The notes beneath the pieces are model-generated. The model was not told the DNA's origin, made no database searches, and saw nothing but the letters and a program-made list of their open reading frames with translations. Positions 12,901 through 32,389 of a stretch of 64,000 nucleotides of DNA are shown here, piece after piece. Every line of letters begins with the position of its first letter. Within the stretch, counting starts at the first letter, position 1. Made by a program: the position numbers and the translations under genes. Source of the stretch: Chamaea fasciata. Its lineage: Eukaryota; Chordata; Aves; Passeriformes; Sylviidae. The stretch lies in the NCBI GenBank assembly GCA_029207755.1, contig JARCOQ010000005.1:58229414-58293413 (forward strand). The letters are read 5' to 3'.

Positions 12901-15900
12901 CCAAAAGGAGAGGGTAAGGCAGCTTCTACTCACAACACACTCTTTGAAGAGGATTTTCCGTATCTTCATACTCCCTAAACAAGATGAAGAAGCGAGGAGG
13001 AGGAGCAAAACCAACAATCTTGCCCCACATGCCAAGTTCCACTTAAAGGTTATTTAAAAGAAAAAATACAGGAGAAACATGATCTTCTGATTACACAGAA
13101 AAGAACCTTTTATAAAATATTTTGGAAAGTCACATCTAAAACACTGTGCTTTAAAAAAGCTCAAAATCTAGAAAGAACAAACATTTTAAAATAGCATGAG
13201 AGTGTATTCCTCATCCCTTGAGCCAAGAGGGGTTACTCAACACCCTACAACATGGCCTATCAAAAGCCCTTAATTCTGTATAACACTAAGAACCACCTAC
13301 TCAGAAGACCTCTACTCCTTGTGTTAAACTGTGTTTGTGCTACATCAAACAGATCAATGCATTCCCAGGTTTCTCACCTATTCTGCACATTTTAAAGCAC
13401 TCTCAGTGTAAAGGCAAGTAGCAAAAACAACTCTTAAGCCATTTCCCTTGAGTTCTAGCCTAAAGATTTAATTATAACACTTCCTAGGACTTCAACATTT
13501 GGGTCATTTAAATTCTTTATTTTAATTTCCCTTGCTAGCTTTAAAAAATATTTTCCATGTTGTAAGTTAGGTCTTGGTGACACTCTAGGAATTGCCTTTG
13601 GGATAGAGTTTTTCCAAATGAAGTTAAATTTTATGGTAAGAATGCAAACCAACAAACAAGAGCAAGTTATTTGTACCATACTGTGATTCATATTTAGTTT
13701 ACTGTAAGTATAGAACGATGTCAGAAATTAATCTTGGATTATTTTTTCAGTAAGAGTAACTATTATATACTCTTAATTACATATGGTAGGTGGTGAGCTT
13801 AGTGCCTGAGCAGTTGCTATACTATTATGTGCCATTCTTTGTGCTGTCTTTATCTTCCATATTAGTTTCTTCTTGTGGGAATTAAATGCCAGGCTGTAAA
13901 TCACTCTTGAAAGACAGCTGAAAAGCAAGCGTGCTTTCAGGTTTAATGTGCTTTCAGAAATGAGCAATCCTACAAACCCACCTCACTTTGCAGGTGGGTT
14001 TTTTTGTTTGGTTGGGGGTTTTTTTACAGGTTTTTAGAAGAGCCATTTTATGAAAGGGTTTGTAACAATGAAGAACAATTAATCTAAACATTACAAAAAT
14101 ACAAACTTTGGATCACAGCAAACTAGCATAGTTCTATTGAAATCCATGGGTCTATCCTGGTTTGGATCAACCAAATATCTGACCTCAGCTGGGCTTGGAA
14201 TTTGAGAGAAATGTGTTACATTTAAGGCTGCTACCTTCCTGTGATGGTTTTGGTTTTTCCTATTGTGATAAAATAGATATGACCATACAGATTTCTCTAA
14301 CAGGATTGCTCATTATGATCTTGTGATGAGAATTCCTTCAAAATACAAAATGCTTCACTTTTTACAGTGTTTTCCTGTGTGGGATTTTAAATACTAAGCA
14401 TAAACAACAGGGGAAAGAAGCATCCACGACATTTTGTTTGGAGACTGCTCCAACAAAGGAGATTCTCAGATGCTTTGTTGTTAATTCTGAGTGACAACTG
14501 CAGCCATTGATTTCTGTCCTTCTCATAATCTGTTGGGAAACCTTTTGCTCCAGGTACATCTTCTACACAAGGATCTTGATTTAATTTTAAGCTAAAATAG
14601 CAGAACTTTATATTCAATTTTTAGAATTAGCACACTAAAGTATCTGACAAAGAGTGCTGTCAAGGCAGATACTACAGGAGACCTTTTTAGTCTTGTTCTT
14701 CCCTTGAAGAGGTTGAGAGAACCGTATTTCATATTTGGGATTGTGGTATATTAAGAAGCACCTAGTGACTTCATGTTCAAGGAGTTTGAACACAACTGCA
14801 AAGGTAAGGTCATTATTTTTCAGTGTTACACACTGCCAAACCCAGCACTAGGCTTCCTATATGCCCTGACTTTTTCATGTAGTTAGGAAAGCAAACAGAA
14901 AAACTTCCAAAGGTGGGCTGGAATTGTGCTGGGCATGTACTGGCTGTTATCAAAAGAATAAAGACTTGAAAGTGTAAAAACACATGTCAGCAGAATAGAA
15001 GCAAAGAAGAAACAAACAACAAAGCTAAATGCATGCCATTACCTAGGAGAAATGGAACATGATACTTTGGAAAAGCACCGAGTGGTATTTTTAGCCCCTG
15101 CGGGCAGTTAAGAGCTATTAGTTCAATTAGAGAGCCCAGATCAAGTCGTGCCGTCGCAGCTTTGTGTCAGAGGTACCTGCACGCTGATCTAAAGCTGAGG
15201 GTATTCAAATGGAAATCGCGCAGGACATGACAATCTTTTGCTTAAGAGGTCGTCAGTTCAGCTGGTCTTCCTCTGAAGAAGGCTGCCAAAAGCAGTCCAG
15301 CTTTCCCTCTCCAGCTATCCAGCAGCAGTCAAAGCAAAGGCAGCCTCTCCTGCCAAGCACCAAGCCCAGAAGAAGGAGCAAGAGAAACACAGCCACAGCT
15401 TGCCACTGCACGGAGCTCATGGGGAAGAGCCACCTGTCCTGTTTCTCCTGCCACCAGCTTCAGCTATTTTGGCCCTTGGTCTCCATCTCCAACCAAACAC
15501 ATTCCCAGTTACAGCCTCCCAGTCCTCACATCCCTGAGAGCCCATGAAAGGACAGAGAAGCTCTCACATCACACAGGTGAAAAATTCTTGTGAAGGAAAT
15601 AGCTCACAAATTTCCAAGAACAAAACCAAAACATGTTTCCGTTTAATGTAGGTTTGATTCATTCTTATTCCACTCCTGGGGACTCAGCCTCAAGCCAAGC
15701 TACACTTTCCTCCACAGTGTTTGAGTTTGGACGCTGCTTTTTTGCACCCTCTCTGACAAAGAACCAAGTGTGGGTTGCTACACTTCTCGCTGCCTTGCCT
15801 GACTGCACAAATCATCTGGGAACAGAAGCTCTTTGTGAGACAAAGCTTTTAAACATTCTCAATAAAAGCAGCAGAATAACATTCTTCGCTGTACCTTACT

Positions 15901-17429
15901 TTCGGGAAACAGATAATTAGACAGATAGCAAAAAAAGTCCTACTTGGTTCATGATTCCTTTTAACTGTTAACAACAGTAAGAAATCTTCCAGAAACTGGT
16001 AAAAACAATGATGAATAACTCCCTGCTTAATCCTCAACCTAGTTCTAAACTAGTCTTGCCAAGACTGGAATCTGAATGCTCAGAAAAATCTCAGGTTTGG
16101 ACCTGTCATTCTCAAAGGCTGAGACTAAAGCCATGTGATGATATAAAATTCTGACAAATGCATTCAGAAAGCTGAGATTGTTGCAGATTCATAAGGACAA
16201 CTGTAACATAAATCAGTGACCCTGTCTCAAGACCCTTATACTCTAAATACGTAGAGATGTACCTAAAGTGAAAGGTAAGACTCCAGACAAACAATTTTCT
16301 GGACAATTCTACCTTTCAGGCTGCTTCATCCTTTGGTCTCTGTTACTGGACAAAAAGACTGTGTCAGTATTTCTCAATCTGTGGTCCAGGCATCTGTGAT
16401 ATTTTGTAAGATATCAGATGCTTCTTTCCCCCCATTCCCACGTTTTTCTCCTCGGGAGACAGCTCTTTGATTTATTTACTGCAACACACCCTAGGAAAAT
16501 GTCTTGTTTAGACTCTCTGCAGTTTTACACTTGTCCTCTGAGTGGGTGTAACTTGCACGGCACTACTCAAAGGCAGCTCTGACACTGATGGCACTAGGTG
16601 AGAAATGTAACTGCTACATGGTACTGCTCAGCTTCCCAGAATAAACATTTACTCGAGCAGAAACTACTTTTATGGGGTTTAGCTTTCATATTTTCTACTT
16701 ATGCTTTTTGTGTATAACACATTTCAAAACAAAGAATGAACAGAATTACACCAGACAAGACTGTGCCCAGTTAAAGGCTAAAGGTCCTGCTCAGGTGCAG
16801 AAGATAAGAAATTATTAGCCGTTCTCTCAGGAGAAGAAAGCTATCACACCTTTGAAATGTCATCCCTGTTTGCATTTCCTTTCTACGCCTCATTCGAAGC
16901 AGACGCTACATTTTGGCAGGAAATTAAGAGCAAAGCCTTCCTGCACAGATTAACTTCATGACTCAATTTGTATAAACTAAGCCCTCGGTGAGTTGAACAC
17001 TGCCCTTTGGAAAACCCTGACTGAATGCTCCAGGCTGAGAAGAGAGGTGCTGCAGGGGCTCCTGCACACTGCCAGCCCCTCCCTCGATGGTCCTCACACA
17101 TCTAACTCCTCTATCCCGTGGGATTTGTGTCTTCCAGAGGGACTACCAATGCCACCACCAGGCTAAGCTCCACCGAGGCACAGGGGTGCAGCCTCTGTGG
17201 ATGCCAGTGGGACTGCACCCACATATACCACAGTAGGACTTTCCACACTGCATCTGAAACCAGTTTGGGCCACTGCTGGCAGAATGTCATCTCCTGCCAC
17301 GTGTGACACAGGAGGAGACATTTTGCTTTCCAAAAAGGTGCCCAAATTAAATCGCATCTGCAGTGCTGGGAGGGTCCCCTGCTCTGCTAGCCACTCAGCA
17401 CCACATGCACCCAAGGAAAAAATGTTTAC
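3967..17429 (-). other. BICD1: BICD1 intron 8 (about 13.5 kb)
   Basis: On the minus strand it begins gtaaac at 17429 and ends ag at 3967. It is AT-rich, with only short chance open frames on either strand. I recognise no RNA gene, exon or full-length transposon in it. A perfect 10-base hairpin lies at 13974-14001. It is the longest complete intron in the window and separates two small tail exons. Confidence 0.85.
13974..14001. repeat. Perfect 10-base inverted repeat followed by T run
   Basis: aaacccacct (13974-13983) and aggtgggttt (13992-14001) are exact reverse complements around cactttgc, with further Ts on the right. It resembles a bacterial intrinsic terminator only by chance, since this is vertebrate intron sequence. 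Confidence 0.9.
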
Positions 17430-17620
17430 CTGGTATGGCCACGGTTAACCTTTTTTCCTTGCTGAGACGGTGCCCATGGATGAATTCACTCATGGAAGGG
17501 GGGCCCCTCAGAAGGTATGATTCTGTGGAGGCGGGATGAGGGGGGGCTCTTAATAATTTCTGGAGGTAGGTCCCTGAAGTCCTGGGATGGCTCTGATCAC
17601 AAAGGGAAGGTGAGAATAGT
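17430..17620 (-). CDS. BICD1: BICD1 coding exon 8 (C-terminal tail of long isoform)
   Basis: The exon is 191 bases and lacks a start codon, so it is invisible to simple ORF calling. One base (A) completes the Arg begun in exon 7. The frame then reads LFSPSLCDQSHPRTSGTYLQ, KLLRAPPHPASTESYLLRGP, PSMSEFIHGHRLSKEKRLTV and AIP, plus one base (G). The acceptor is ggatctcctgcaag and the donor G|gtaaac. It aligns along its whole length with the tail of long human BICD1 as I remember it (SPSLCDQS, TSTES, PPSMSEFI.GHRLSKEKRLTV), with scattered substitutions and one residue fewer near SGTYL. The segment is Ser/Pro-rich and basic, not coiled coil; I know no assigned biochemical function. Conservation over 63 residues plus exact phase fit at both ends makes the call firm. 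Confidence 0.93.
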
Positions 17621-18586
17621 CTTGCAGGAGATCCAAGAAAAATACATATGGAAACAAAAGAGTTTTACTTTAATTACCTTTCAACGCCTCACAAACGACA
17701 GTATCAACTTAACTTGCTTAACAGGTAAAAATCAACTATCGTTGACACCCATGTCATTTCCAGAGCAGGACACCTTGCCTGCATTGGAAATTCTCATTCA
17801 CTTTAGGGAGGGAGGAGATGAGGTCGAGTTATAGCTCAGCATCTTCAAGTCAGCTTGTGCAAGGTTCCCTGGTTGTTCTCTTGGTTTTGCATTGTGATTA
17901 GAACATACAAGAAAAGGGGATGATTATCTAGGACTTCTCTAAGAGAGTCCTCTTCGTCTTCAACACCATGGAGATGCCCACACCTAGAGAGTTTTGGCAG
18001 GGGCAGGCACAAGACATGAGCTCACAGCTTGAACAGTAAAATATTGGCATACGGTTATGAATGGCAGCCATCCCTTTTCAAAAGGTTTCTTGATCCCATG
18101 CAGAAAAACTGATCTGAGTGAACACATCCATATTCTTTTCACACTGATAAAGAACAAGTGAGCACCAGAGCTTAACAAAGAAATGCAGTTTCTTTCACGT
18201 TAAGCACTAAAATGCTCATAGAGCACAATCCTTTTATTTCAGATGCTCATTAAGGAAAACCATAGGGAAAAGCTAAAGAAAACTTGTTAAAAAATACATT
18301 CACACTTAGTATTAAAGACATACAAGATGCACCGAGACACTGACAGAATATAGTTCAAAACACTGCATTCAGAAGGAGGAAATAACAGTGAGTAGGTGGA
18401 TCAGAACCACGTTTCCAGGCTTTGAATTTCATACTCAAATCTTCCCCACCTCCTTCTCCCCAGTCAAAGTACGGAAAGAAAAAAAATAAAAGTAAAAAAA
18501 AGGAATCATTATGTTTATAATTCAGTGAACGACTTTAATGCAAGTCTGGCTATTGCACTGTACTGTAAAGATCACTGCATGCATAC
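17621..18586 (-). other. BICD1: BICD1 intron 7 (966 bases)
   Basis: The intron starts gtatgc and ends ctgcaag on the minus strand. It is by far the shortest intron here. Its donor-proximal 37 bases are an in-frame extension of exon 7, and candidate polyadenylation hexamers lie within its first 350 bases. Confidence 0.88.
18550..18586 (-). other. Possible read-through C-terminus after BICD1 exon 7
   Basis: If the gtatgc donor of exon 7 is not used, the frame continues as ...[17 protein letters not shown] and stops at a TAG at 18552-18550. On the minus strand, candidate polyadenylation hexamers follow: ATTAAA (plus-strand TTTAAT, about 18534-18539), close to the stop, and AATAAA (plus-strand TTTATT, about 18233-18238), roughly 310 bases downstream. 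This arrangement could give a shorter isoform lacking exons 8-10, with an unspliced terminal exon. It is equally compatible with ordinary intron sequence, since a chance stop after 11 codons is unremarkable and such hexamers are common in AT-rich DNA. Confidence 0.3.
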
Positions 18587-18904
18587 CTTTTCCTCTGAGT
18601 GCCACTGCTGACCAGTAAGTTTGGTTGCTGTGGGCCCTGACTATGCAGGAGGAAAGTGTCTATGCTTGGCACGGTGGCTGATGCCTCCTCACTTACTTTA
18701 GGGCTGCCGATCTTGCTCTTTCCCAGCTTGCCTTTGCTTCGTCGGGATTGCTCGTGGTCGAACTCTAAATCCTCCAGTCGCTGGGTCAGGGCAAGTTTTT
18801 GCTGGATAGCCATGCGCAGCAGAGAGTTCAGGGTCTTCTTCTCATCCTCTGCAGCCGCCAGCTGCCTCTGCATCTCATCCAGCTGCGTGACGTATTCATC
18901 ACAC
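18587..18904 (-). CDS. BICD1: BICD1 coding exon 7 (end of cargo-binding coiled coil)
   Basis: The exon is 318 bases. It begins with one base completing Arg, then [40 protein letters not shown] and [16 protein letters not shown] basic, Ser-rich, non-coiled tail follows ([20 protein letters not shown]) and the exon ends GTQRKR. The acceptor is ccctgtttttccgcag and the donor AAAAG|gtatgc. The open frame extends on both sides into intron: upstream residues (SALFFRR-side) are not coding, and the downstream extension is listed separately. The first half completes the RAB6-type cargo-binding coiled coil begun in exon 6. The exon is a multiple of three with phase 2 at both ends, so skipping it would stay in frame but remove half the cargo domain. 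Confidence 0.97.
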
Positions 18905-25745
<6,841 letters not shown>

Positions 25746-28700
25746 CTAAAAAGACAAACAAGGATATGTGCTTATGAGACAGAGATCTGAGAAGAGCTAA
25801 AATCCTATGGCTGATTTGGCTTTGATGTCCTTCGTTCATACAGTAAAAGAAATTAAACCTGATCTTCTGCGCTAGACTGCACACTAACTTCTTCTTTTAA
25901 GTTGTACTCCAGGAAACCAGGAAAAGGAGAAAGCAGCTGTAAGGACAAAGCCCATTTCAACGGCAACTGGCAACAACTCAGCACCTCAAGTGTCTCTGCA
26001 AAACTGTGCAGCTTTATGTGGAGGACTCAGATAAGTGAGTAAAGTTACTACAGGAGCTGTTACCATGTGTTCCAGCTGCAATAAACAACTGTGCCCCCTG
26101 GTCACTTTGCAAACAGGACACAGAGCACACGAGGCTCAGCCTCTGCAGCCAAGTTGTGAATCACTGTGTTTGGCCTCAAGCCTCCTGCTGGCTGAGGTTT
26201 TCCTTGGGCACAGGGACAGCCAGGTCCTGGCAGCCTGATTTACAGCTGAGAGCTAGTAATGTTCACTGCTATGCAAAACAGCATTATTTTAGCAATTTTA
26301 ACCACTATAGAAAAAAATGGAGAAAATAAAAAAGTACAAATTACAGTTTTCATTTAACAGGAAAGCAAGGCTTTGTGTTTGTCCCATTCCTAAATTTTTG
26401 CTGCTCCCTTCTTTCTGTTTTCAATTTCATCTATTAAACTTCTTTTATTTACTACTGTACTGCTTTTAATAGTTACATTTGTTTTATCTTTGCAAGACTT
26501 GAACATTCTGCTTTACCTATGAATTCAGTATCCTTTCAAAGTTATTCAAAATACATAATTTTATAGAGGCTTTATACCTACTGCTGCTTGAGACATTTAA
26601 AAACATTGCCTTTGAATGAAATGAAGAAAAATTTGCTTCCTTTTACATTTATTCAGAGGGTGTTATGGTTGTTTTTTGAACTTCATTTACTGTATAATAA
26701 GTTGCAGCAATTCACACAGGCAATCAATTTCCCCTGTTGATCTTATGGGCTCTTGAGCCATCACCAAGGGAGACAATTTTAGAAGAACATTAGGTTAAAG
26801 CAACCAGCAAGGGAACAGGACAGAAGATGGTAATGACCAAACAGTTGGAAACCTGTTTCAAACTCAGTTTTCTGAAACTCAATACATTTCCCACTAACAA
26901 TGTCTCTTAAAAAAAAAGACACATTAGAATTTCCTACTAAATTACAACTTTATTCATTTGTGTCTTGTTAAATAACAGCATTAAAGTTTTTTTAATTGTA
27001 TATGCACCAATAATATTTTCTTACTTTTACCCCAATTTACATTAAGAGAACAGATTTTTAAAGGGTAGTTGTAGTAACCACCTAGCATTTTAAATAGATG
27101 CATTTTTTCAATCCAGATTTGAAATCATCAGCAATAAAATTATCAATCACTTAGGCATCTGTTTAAATCAATTCTGCTTGGTTTCAACCTTGATGATATA
27201 TGCTTTGGTGCAGTGTAGGATGGTGGACACCAGCCTATGTCTTGGCAGGATAAAGCAGAAATAATCAGATTTTTTTCTGTTTTCAGCCATGACCAAAAAT
27301 GTGCAGTCATAAATTAACAGTAATTTGCACATCGCTGGAATTGTGCACAATGATCAGACAGATTGTGATCCCCATGTTTTAGTCTGCATGTCAGGGTAAA
27401 TGGACGTGCAATAATACAGGATGAAAACATAGTTTACTTAGAGAACAAAACTAACAGAGGAAGGACTATGTCAAATCTTCAGGTTTTTTCTTCCTATTAA
27501 AGGCTCCTACAAAACATCATAGAGAAAACAAAGCATAAGTTTCAAATCCTATGGTAAGTGCTTCATGGCTCTCCATGCACCAGCCAAGGTACTGAGGATC
27601 TCCCTCCTGAAAGTCTCCAAAGTGAAGAACAAATGGGCATAAGTGGTCTGCTACAGAAGCAAATAAAACTAACAAAAAAGGTGGGTTTAGTAGCAAAAGA
27701 AAGAAGGGGAGCACAAGCTGAGGAAGCTTCTCTTGGAAATTTGGGGAGCCTGAAGAGACAGGAATCCTGAGAACACCCTGAAGGCTGATTGTGTAATGGA
27801 GAATGAGGCAGGGGATAGAAGAGGAATTCAGCCTCCATCTATCAGAGACACTTAAGACTGTCTGGTCACCTCAGCTATACTGTCACACTGTGCCAAATTA
27901 ACAGGGACAAAATGAACTGAAGACACAGCTTCATGTTAGTCCTCCCCCAGTGCCAGCCCTTGTTGAAATTATTTCTATTTGTTCCCCATCTCAGCCAATC
28001 TACAAAGTTGTACCCATTGAGCCATATATGCCTGGTTATGCCTGAAACCAATTCTGTAGGATAATCTAGACTTAGGTAATCTAAAACAGCATACACAGAG
28101 CATTCTCTGAAAGGAAGGATGGGGCAAATAAAAGCCTTCATCTCCAAGTAGTGGGTGCCACAAGGAAGCAGATGCCCAGGACCTGGCTTTAACAGCTCTT
28201 TCTGAAGCATTTGTTTTTAAGTCCTGGTTAAAGAAAAGAAACTGTATCAGAAAAATCAGAGAACTTTCCTCCACATAAAAATGCAATCTCTCAACGCACA
28301 AGTAGATGGGGAACACGAGAAAAAAGATGAAAACACGGGGGGGGAAAAAAGCATGAATATTCTTCAGTGAAGTAAATAATCCAATAAGACAGCAGAGGTG
28401 CTCATGACATTCTTGTCAGACCAGTCATGCTGAGGAACTGAGCAAATGAACTACCCAGGCTCTCATCCAGACACCTGCAGACATGGATTGATGCCTCATG
28501 TAGCATTTACTGTGTAGAAGTCGTCACCTGGAATTGACAGCAACGCCAGGAGGGAGCAGAGAGCTCCAACGCCTGAACTCCAGTGGGGTGTGAAATACCA
28601 GCAAGGGAAAGAGAGCTGAGGAACACACAGAGCTCAGTTCCCTCCCCATCCCCAAACCCCAGCCCTGGAGGTGAACAGGCTGAGTTGAGCATACACCCAA

Positions 28701-31294
28701 GCTCAGGACCTCAAGCGCTGCCAGAACTAACAGTATTCCTACAGAAGAGATGTTTGCCCAAACTCAGCCTAAAGGTTGCCATCTTCATCCTGAAATCTGT
28801 GAACAAATCTCATTTTCTAAGACTGCTTTGTATCCCATTTACTTTACATCAGCAGTGTGAAAAGCAGACCAGCTAAAATAATTGTTAATAAATATTAAAT
28901 GCGACACTGGTAGGATTTTTATTTCACACATGAAAGCAGAAAACTAGGCTGTATTTTTAGAGCAGAAGTTGTACATGGTACTGGGTCTTTTCATCAAGCC
29001 TCTCTTTCACAGCAGAAATTCTACTCTGTTCTGTCCATATAATATCAGGGCATTTGTTTATAGATAAAATTCTGTATGTCTGGAGTTATCAAGGTATTTT
29101 TTCTGAAGGACTTTTATGGGTATTGCGTTACGGGAGCTGGAGACACCATAGTTACAGCTAATGCAAACATGAAAGTCTTGCTGACTCAATTCTGTCTCAT
29201 GGAACTATTTACTTATGAAAGCAACTGATCAGCTTTCCATCAGAACTTCAGGGTATTCAATTCCGCTCATAGGCAGCTTTGCTTTATGATTGCTATTAGA
29301 AATCAAAATCAATTGAACTGGCCCTAAAAGTTACTGCATCATTAATTTGATTTTACTTTCTCATTTATACTACTTGTTAATTTTTATTCCACCAGTCTGC
29401 TGGAGACACAGTAATTTGGGCTATGAACAAATGGATACATAAATCAAGACAAGGTAAGCAAGCAAGCCAGCATGATCTATGTGCCTTGCTTTCTTGGGCA
29501 ATTGATTTAATAATCCATTTACATGGACTTAGGTTTGTGTCTTCTTACACCAAATCTTGCTCTCTTTTTCCTGCTAGAGCTTTTTGAAGTCTAAAATGCT
29601 TATTTGCAAATACTACTGACATACCAACTGTGCCTCCCTAGTTAAGGGTGTTTTTCACTAAAGTACAGTCCAAAATACCAGACCCAAGGAAGGGTCCACC
29701 AAGGGAAAAACATTCCCAGACTTTTGCTGCTTTTAAACTTACTCTTTTGAAGGGGAAGATCTCAAGAGAATAAATCCTAACTCCTGTTTTTTTGAACATG
29801 AGTCAAAACATGAATTTGGGTATTGGGACACACCCACACTTGAGGCTAGCACATAACAAATCACTCTTCCCCTCTCCAGCATTAAATTTCTCCTTCCCTT
29901 TACATTATAATGTCTTTTAGATTGAAAGTCTGAGGAAGATGATATCAGGTTTGCATGAACAAGTACTGCAAGTTTCTGTGCCCAGTTGTACAGTTACCAA
30001 TATCTATGCTGCTAGCTAATACATAAAAGATTAGTTAATAGCAGCTCCTTAGTCAGCAAATCTATCTTTTCCATTTCAGTGAGCATGCCTTAGGATAATG
30101 CATTATTTCTGACAGCAATAAAAGAGTAAGACTGAGATAGATCTTCTGGTAGTAGCAAAACATAAATGATAGCTCTATGCTAATGGGAAAAATCTTTAAT
30201 TTGGAATCACAGAATGTATACCCACATACATCAATTTCATCAAAATTACATTTTAATTACATGGAAAATCCACATATAATTGCTCAGAGCTATTATTGCT
30301 TAGCTAGAGATGATATTTAATTACTTGAGTTAATATTTAACATGTGTTGTATCGAAGAGGGAGGGGATGCTATAAAAGACTCAATATATGTTGAAATACT
30401 GCTGCAGTTTAAAAATCCCCTGTACCCTATGCAGTTACAGAGACAACAATCAATTACACTTGAAATTGTAACTTCAGAATAGTTGACTATTGGGAATTTT
30501 AACACTGAAATCCCATCACTGTCAACAGCTAATAGTGTGCCAAGCTGTTAACCAGGATTCAAGCCCCCATGTGGTGATCACTGCAGTGTCTTCAGATGAG
30601 GAAAGTGCCAGGGAACATAGAGCAAAATCACTGCTGCTGCAGCCTCTTGCATTCAGATTTAACTCTGGGCAAAAGGAGATGCATCGAAGTAAATAAAACT
30701 ATTTGAATGTTTAAATTTAGACTTATTTTTTTTCCAGTGTTTTTAGACCTGGAATCTAATGGATGCCAAGGGCTTGGTAGATAAACTATGCAAAGAAAAC
30801 TGACAGTACTCTTGAAAAACATAGCATTAAGGTGAATTTCTTTTTGCATTTGATATCAAGTACTGTAATTTTTGTATTCTTTTCATCGGTGAAACATCAA
30901 AAATAAAGTGGTTGGATGAATTTCTCTTAAAATTTGAAAAATATTCAAAATAAGGTTTTTATTCTCCTAAACAGAAGAGCACACCACTGAGAGCCTCTCC
31001 AGGTACGTTCTATTTTGTTTTCCAACCCTGGCAATCTTAAACAGTTCGTGATAATACCAGCAACATGCCTGGGCAGTAGCTGGTCCACCTCTGCTGAATG
31101 AAAGGCGGGTGCTGAGAAAAGCACTGAAGTGCTTAAAGAGGAGGCTGGGAGGGGAGGGAACAAAGGTGTGTCCTTGCTGCTACTGAGAGACTAAATAACC
31201 TGTGAGCAAAACCTCTCCTCCAAAATACCCCTGGGAAAGCTTGTAAGTGACCTGACTAAATAACACTTTCCTGAGTGCTTTATGAGCACCTTAC
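25746..31294 (-). other. BICD1: BICD1 intron 5 (about 5.5 kb)
   Basis: This is a GT-AG intron (gtaagg ... tttttag). It is AT-rich and has only short chance frames. I see no mobile element, RNA gene or long repeat in it. Confidence 0.88.
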
Positions 31295-32389
31295 CTGCTT
31301 GTTGGCTTTCAGCACTGCCCTCAAGGTCGCGATCTGCTCTCGCTTTGTACTCAGGAGCGACTTCAGCTTCAGGATCTCCTCCATTAAGGCCTCCTTGTCC
31401 TTGTCGATCATGGGCGCCAGCTCGCGGGCCGCGGCCCGCTGCCGCGACAGCTGCAGCGACCGGTCCACAGCCTTCTGCAAGTGCTTGATTTGGTCCCTTA
31501 TTATGGCATTGAGGTTGTAGATGTTCATAGGCTCTTTGCGGATGTCACTGGTGTCAGAGACAGGGGAGGAAGGAGGGGCTGTGATGACGGGAGAAATGGA
31601 AGGTGTTTTCGTTGGGCTCTGTTCCTTGCCAGGCTCTGTGGTCTCTTTTGTCACCTGCTCGGTCGGGGTCCTGGCTTCCACGGGCGATGCCACCCCCCGC
31701 CTGGCGAGCCGTGGGGAAAGGAGGCCTCGAGGGTCATCTGGCCCCTTCAGGCTCCCGCTGCGGGTGACTCTGCTCTGCCTGTAATAGTCCAACATGACCC
31801 TGTTCGGCGTCTCGTTGTTGCACAGGCAGACGTGGTGGTAGAGCTGAGCCAGCTCCTCACTAAACGTCACCAGCTCGTCCTGGGCAGTGTTAAGGGTATT
31901 GTGGTTTTCGTTTGCTATGCTTGTCATCCTTTGTAACTCCTTTTCCATGTGGACCATTTTTTCCTGGCTTTCCTTGGTCGACTTCTCCAGGCTTGTCACC
32001 TGCTCATCATATGTCTGGATTCTGCTCTCATACTTGGCCTTCTCTTCAGTGTAGTTTTCCACATACTTATTATATTTTTCCTTCAAGGCCTTGATTTCTG
32101 CTTTAAGGTCTATCACCTCAGTAACAGCTACTTTGTATTTACATTCCAGGATCTCCAAGCCATTGATGTCCACTTCGTAGTCGTGTGCTTCCTCACCGGA
32201 ATCTCGGCCCTTCTCACAGTCAAGCTCAACTTTCAGCTCCTTGTTGCTCTGCAGCCCCCTCATGGCGTTGACGTGCTCCGTGAGCCTGTGCACACGCTCG
32301 TGCTGCTCTGTCAGGGCTCCCTTGGTGTGCTCCAGCTGTGTCTGAGACTCCTGGAGGTTGGCCAGGAGAATGGCCTTCTCTCGCTCCAC
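31295..32389 (-). CDS. BICD1: BICD1 coding exon 5 (large central exon)
   Basis: The exon is 1095 bases, 365 residues, from VEREKAILLANLQESQ to IATLRAVLKANKQ. The acceptor is tttgactctgttgcag and the donor gtaagg, both phase 0. Residues 1-200 are coiled coil and include the family-specific block AQDELVTFSEELAQLYHHVC followed by NNETPNRVMLDYYRQ. Residues about 205-285 are a low-complexity Ser/Pro/Thr linker (GSLKGPDDPRGLLSPRLARR, then TPTEQ, SPTKTPSISPVITAPPSSP). Coiled coil resumes at IRKEPMNIYNLNAIIRDQIK and runs to the end. The linker wording (LKGPDDPRGLLSPRLARRGV) separates BICD1 from BICD2. The central coiled coil of the family contacts kinesin-1 and takes part in autoinhibition. Local CpG density is high at about 31400-31460 because the Arg/Ala-rich stretch SRQRAAARELAP is written with GC-rich codons. 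Long open frames on the opposite strand are shadows of this exon. Confidence 0.98.

Noticed and set aside
13974..14005. Rho-independent terminator
   Set aside because: The hairpin and T run match the shape, but the context is a vertebrate intron, where this mechanism does not apply.
15209..15547. 112-codon plus-strand frame rich in Ser/Gln/Pro
   Set aside because: Low-complexity composition, no family match, no splice partner; probably chance.
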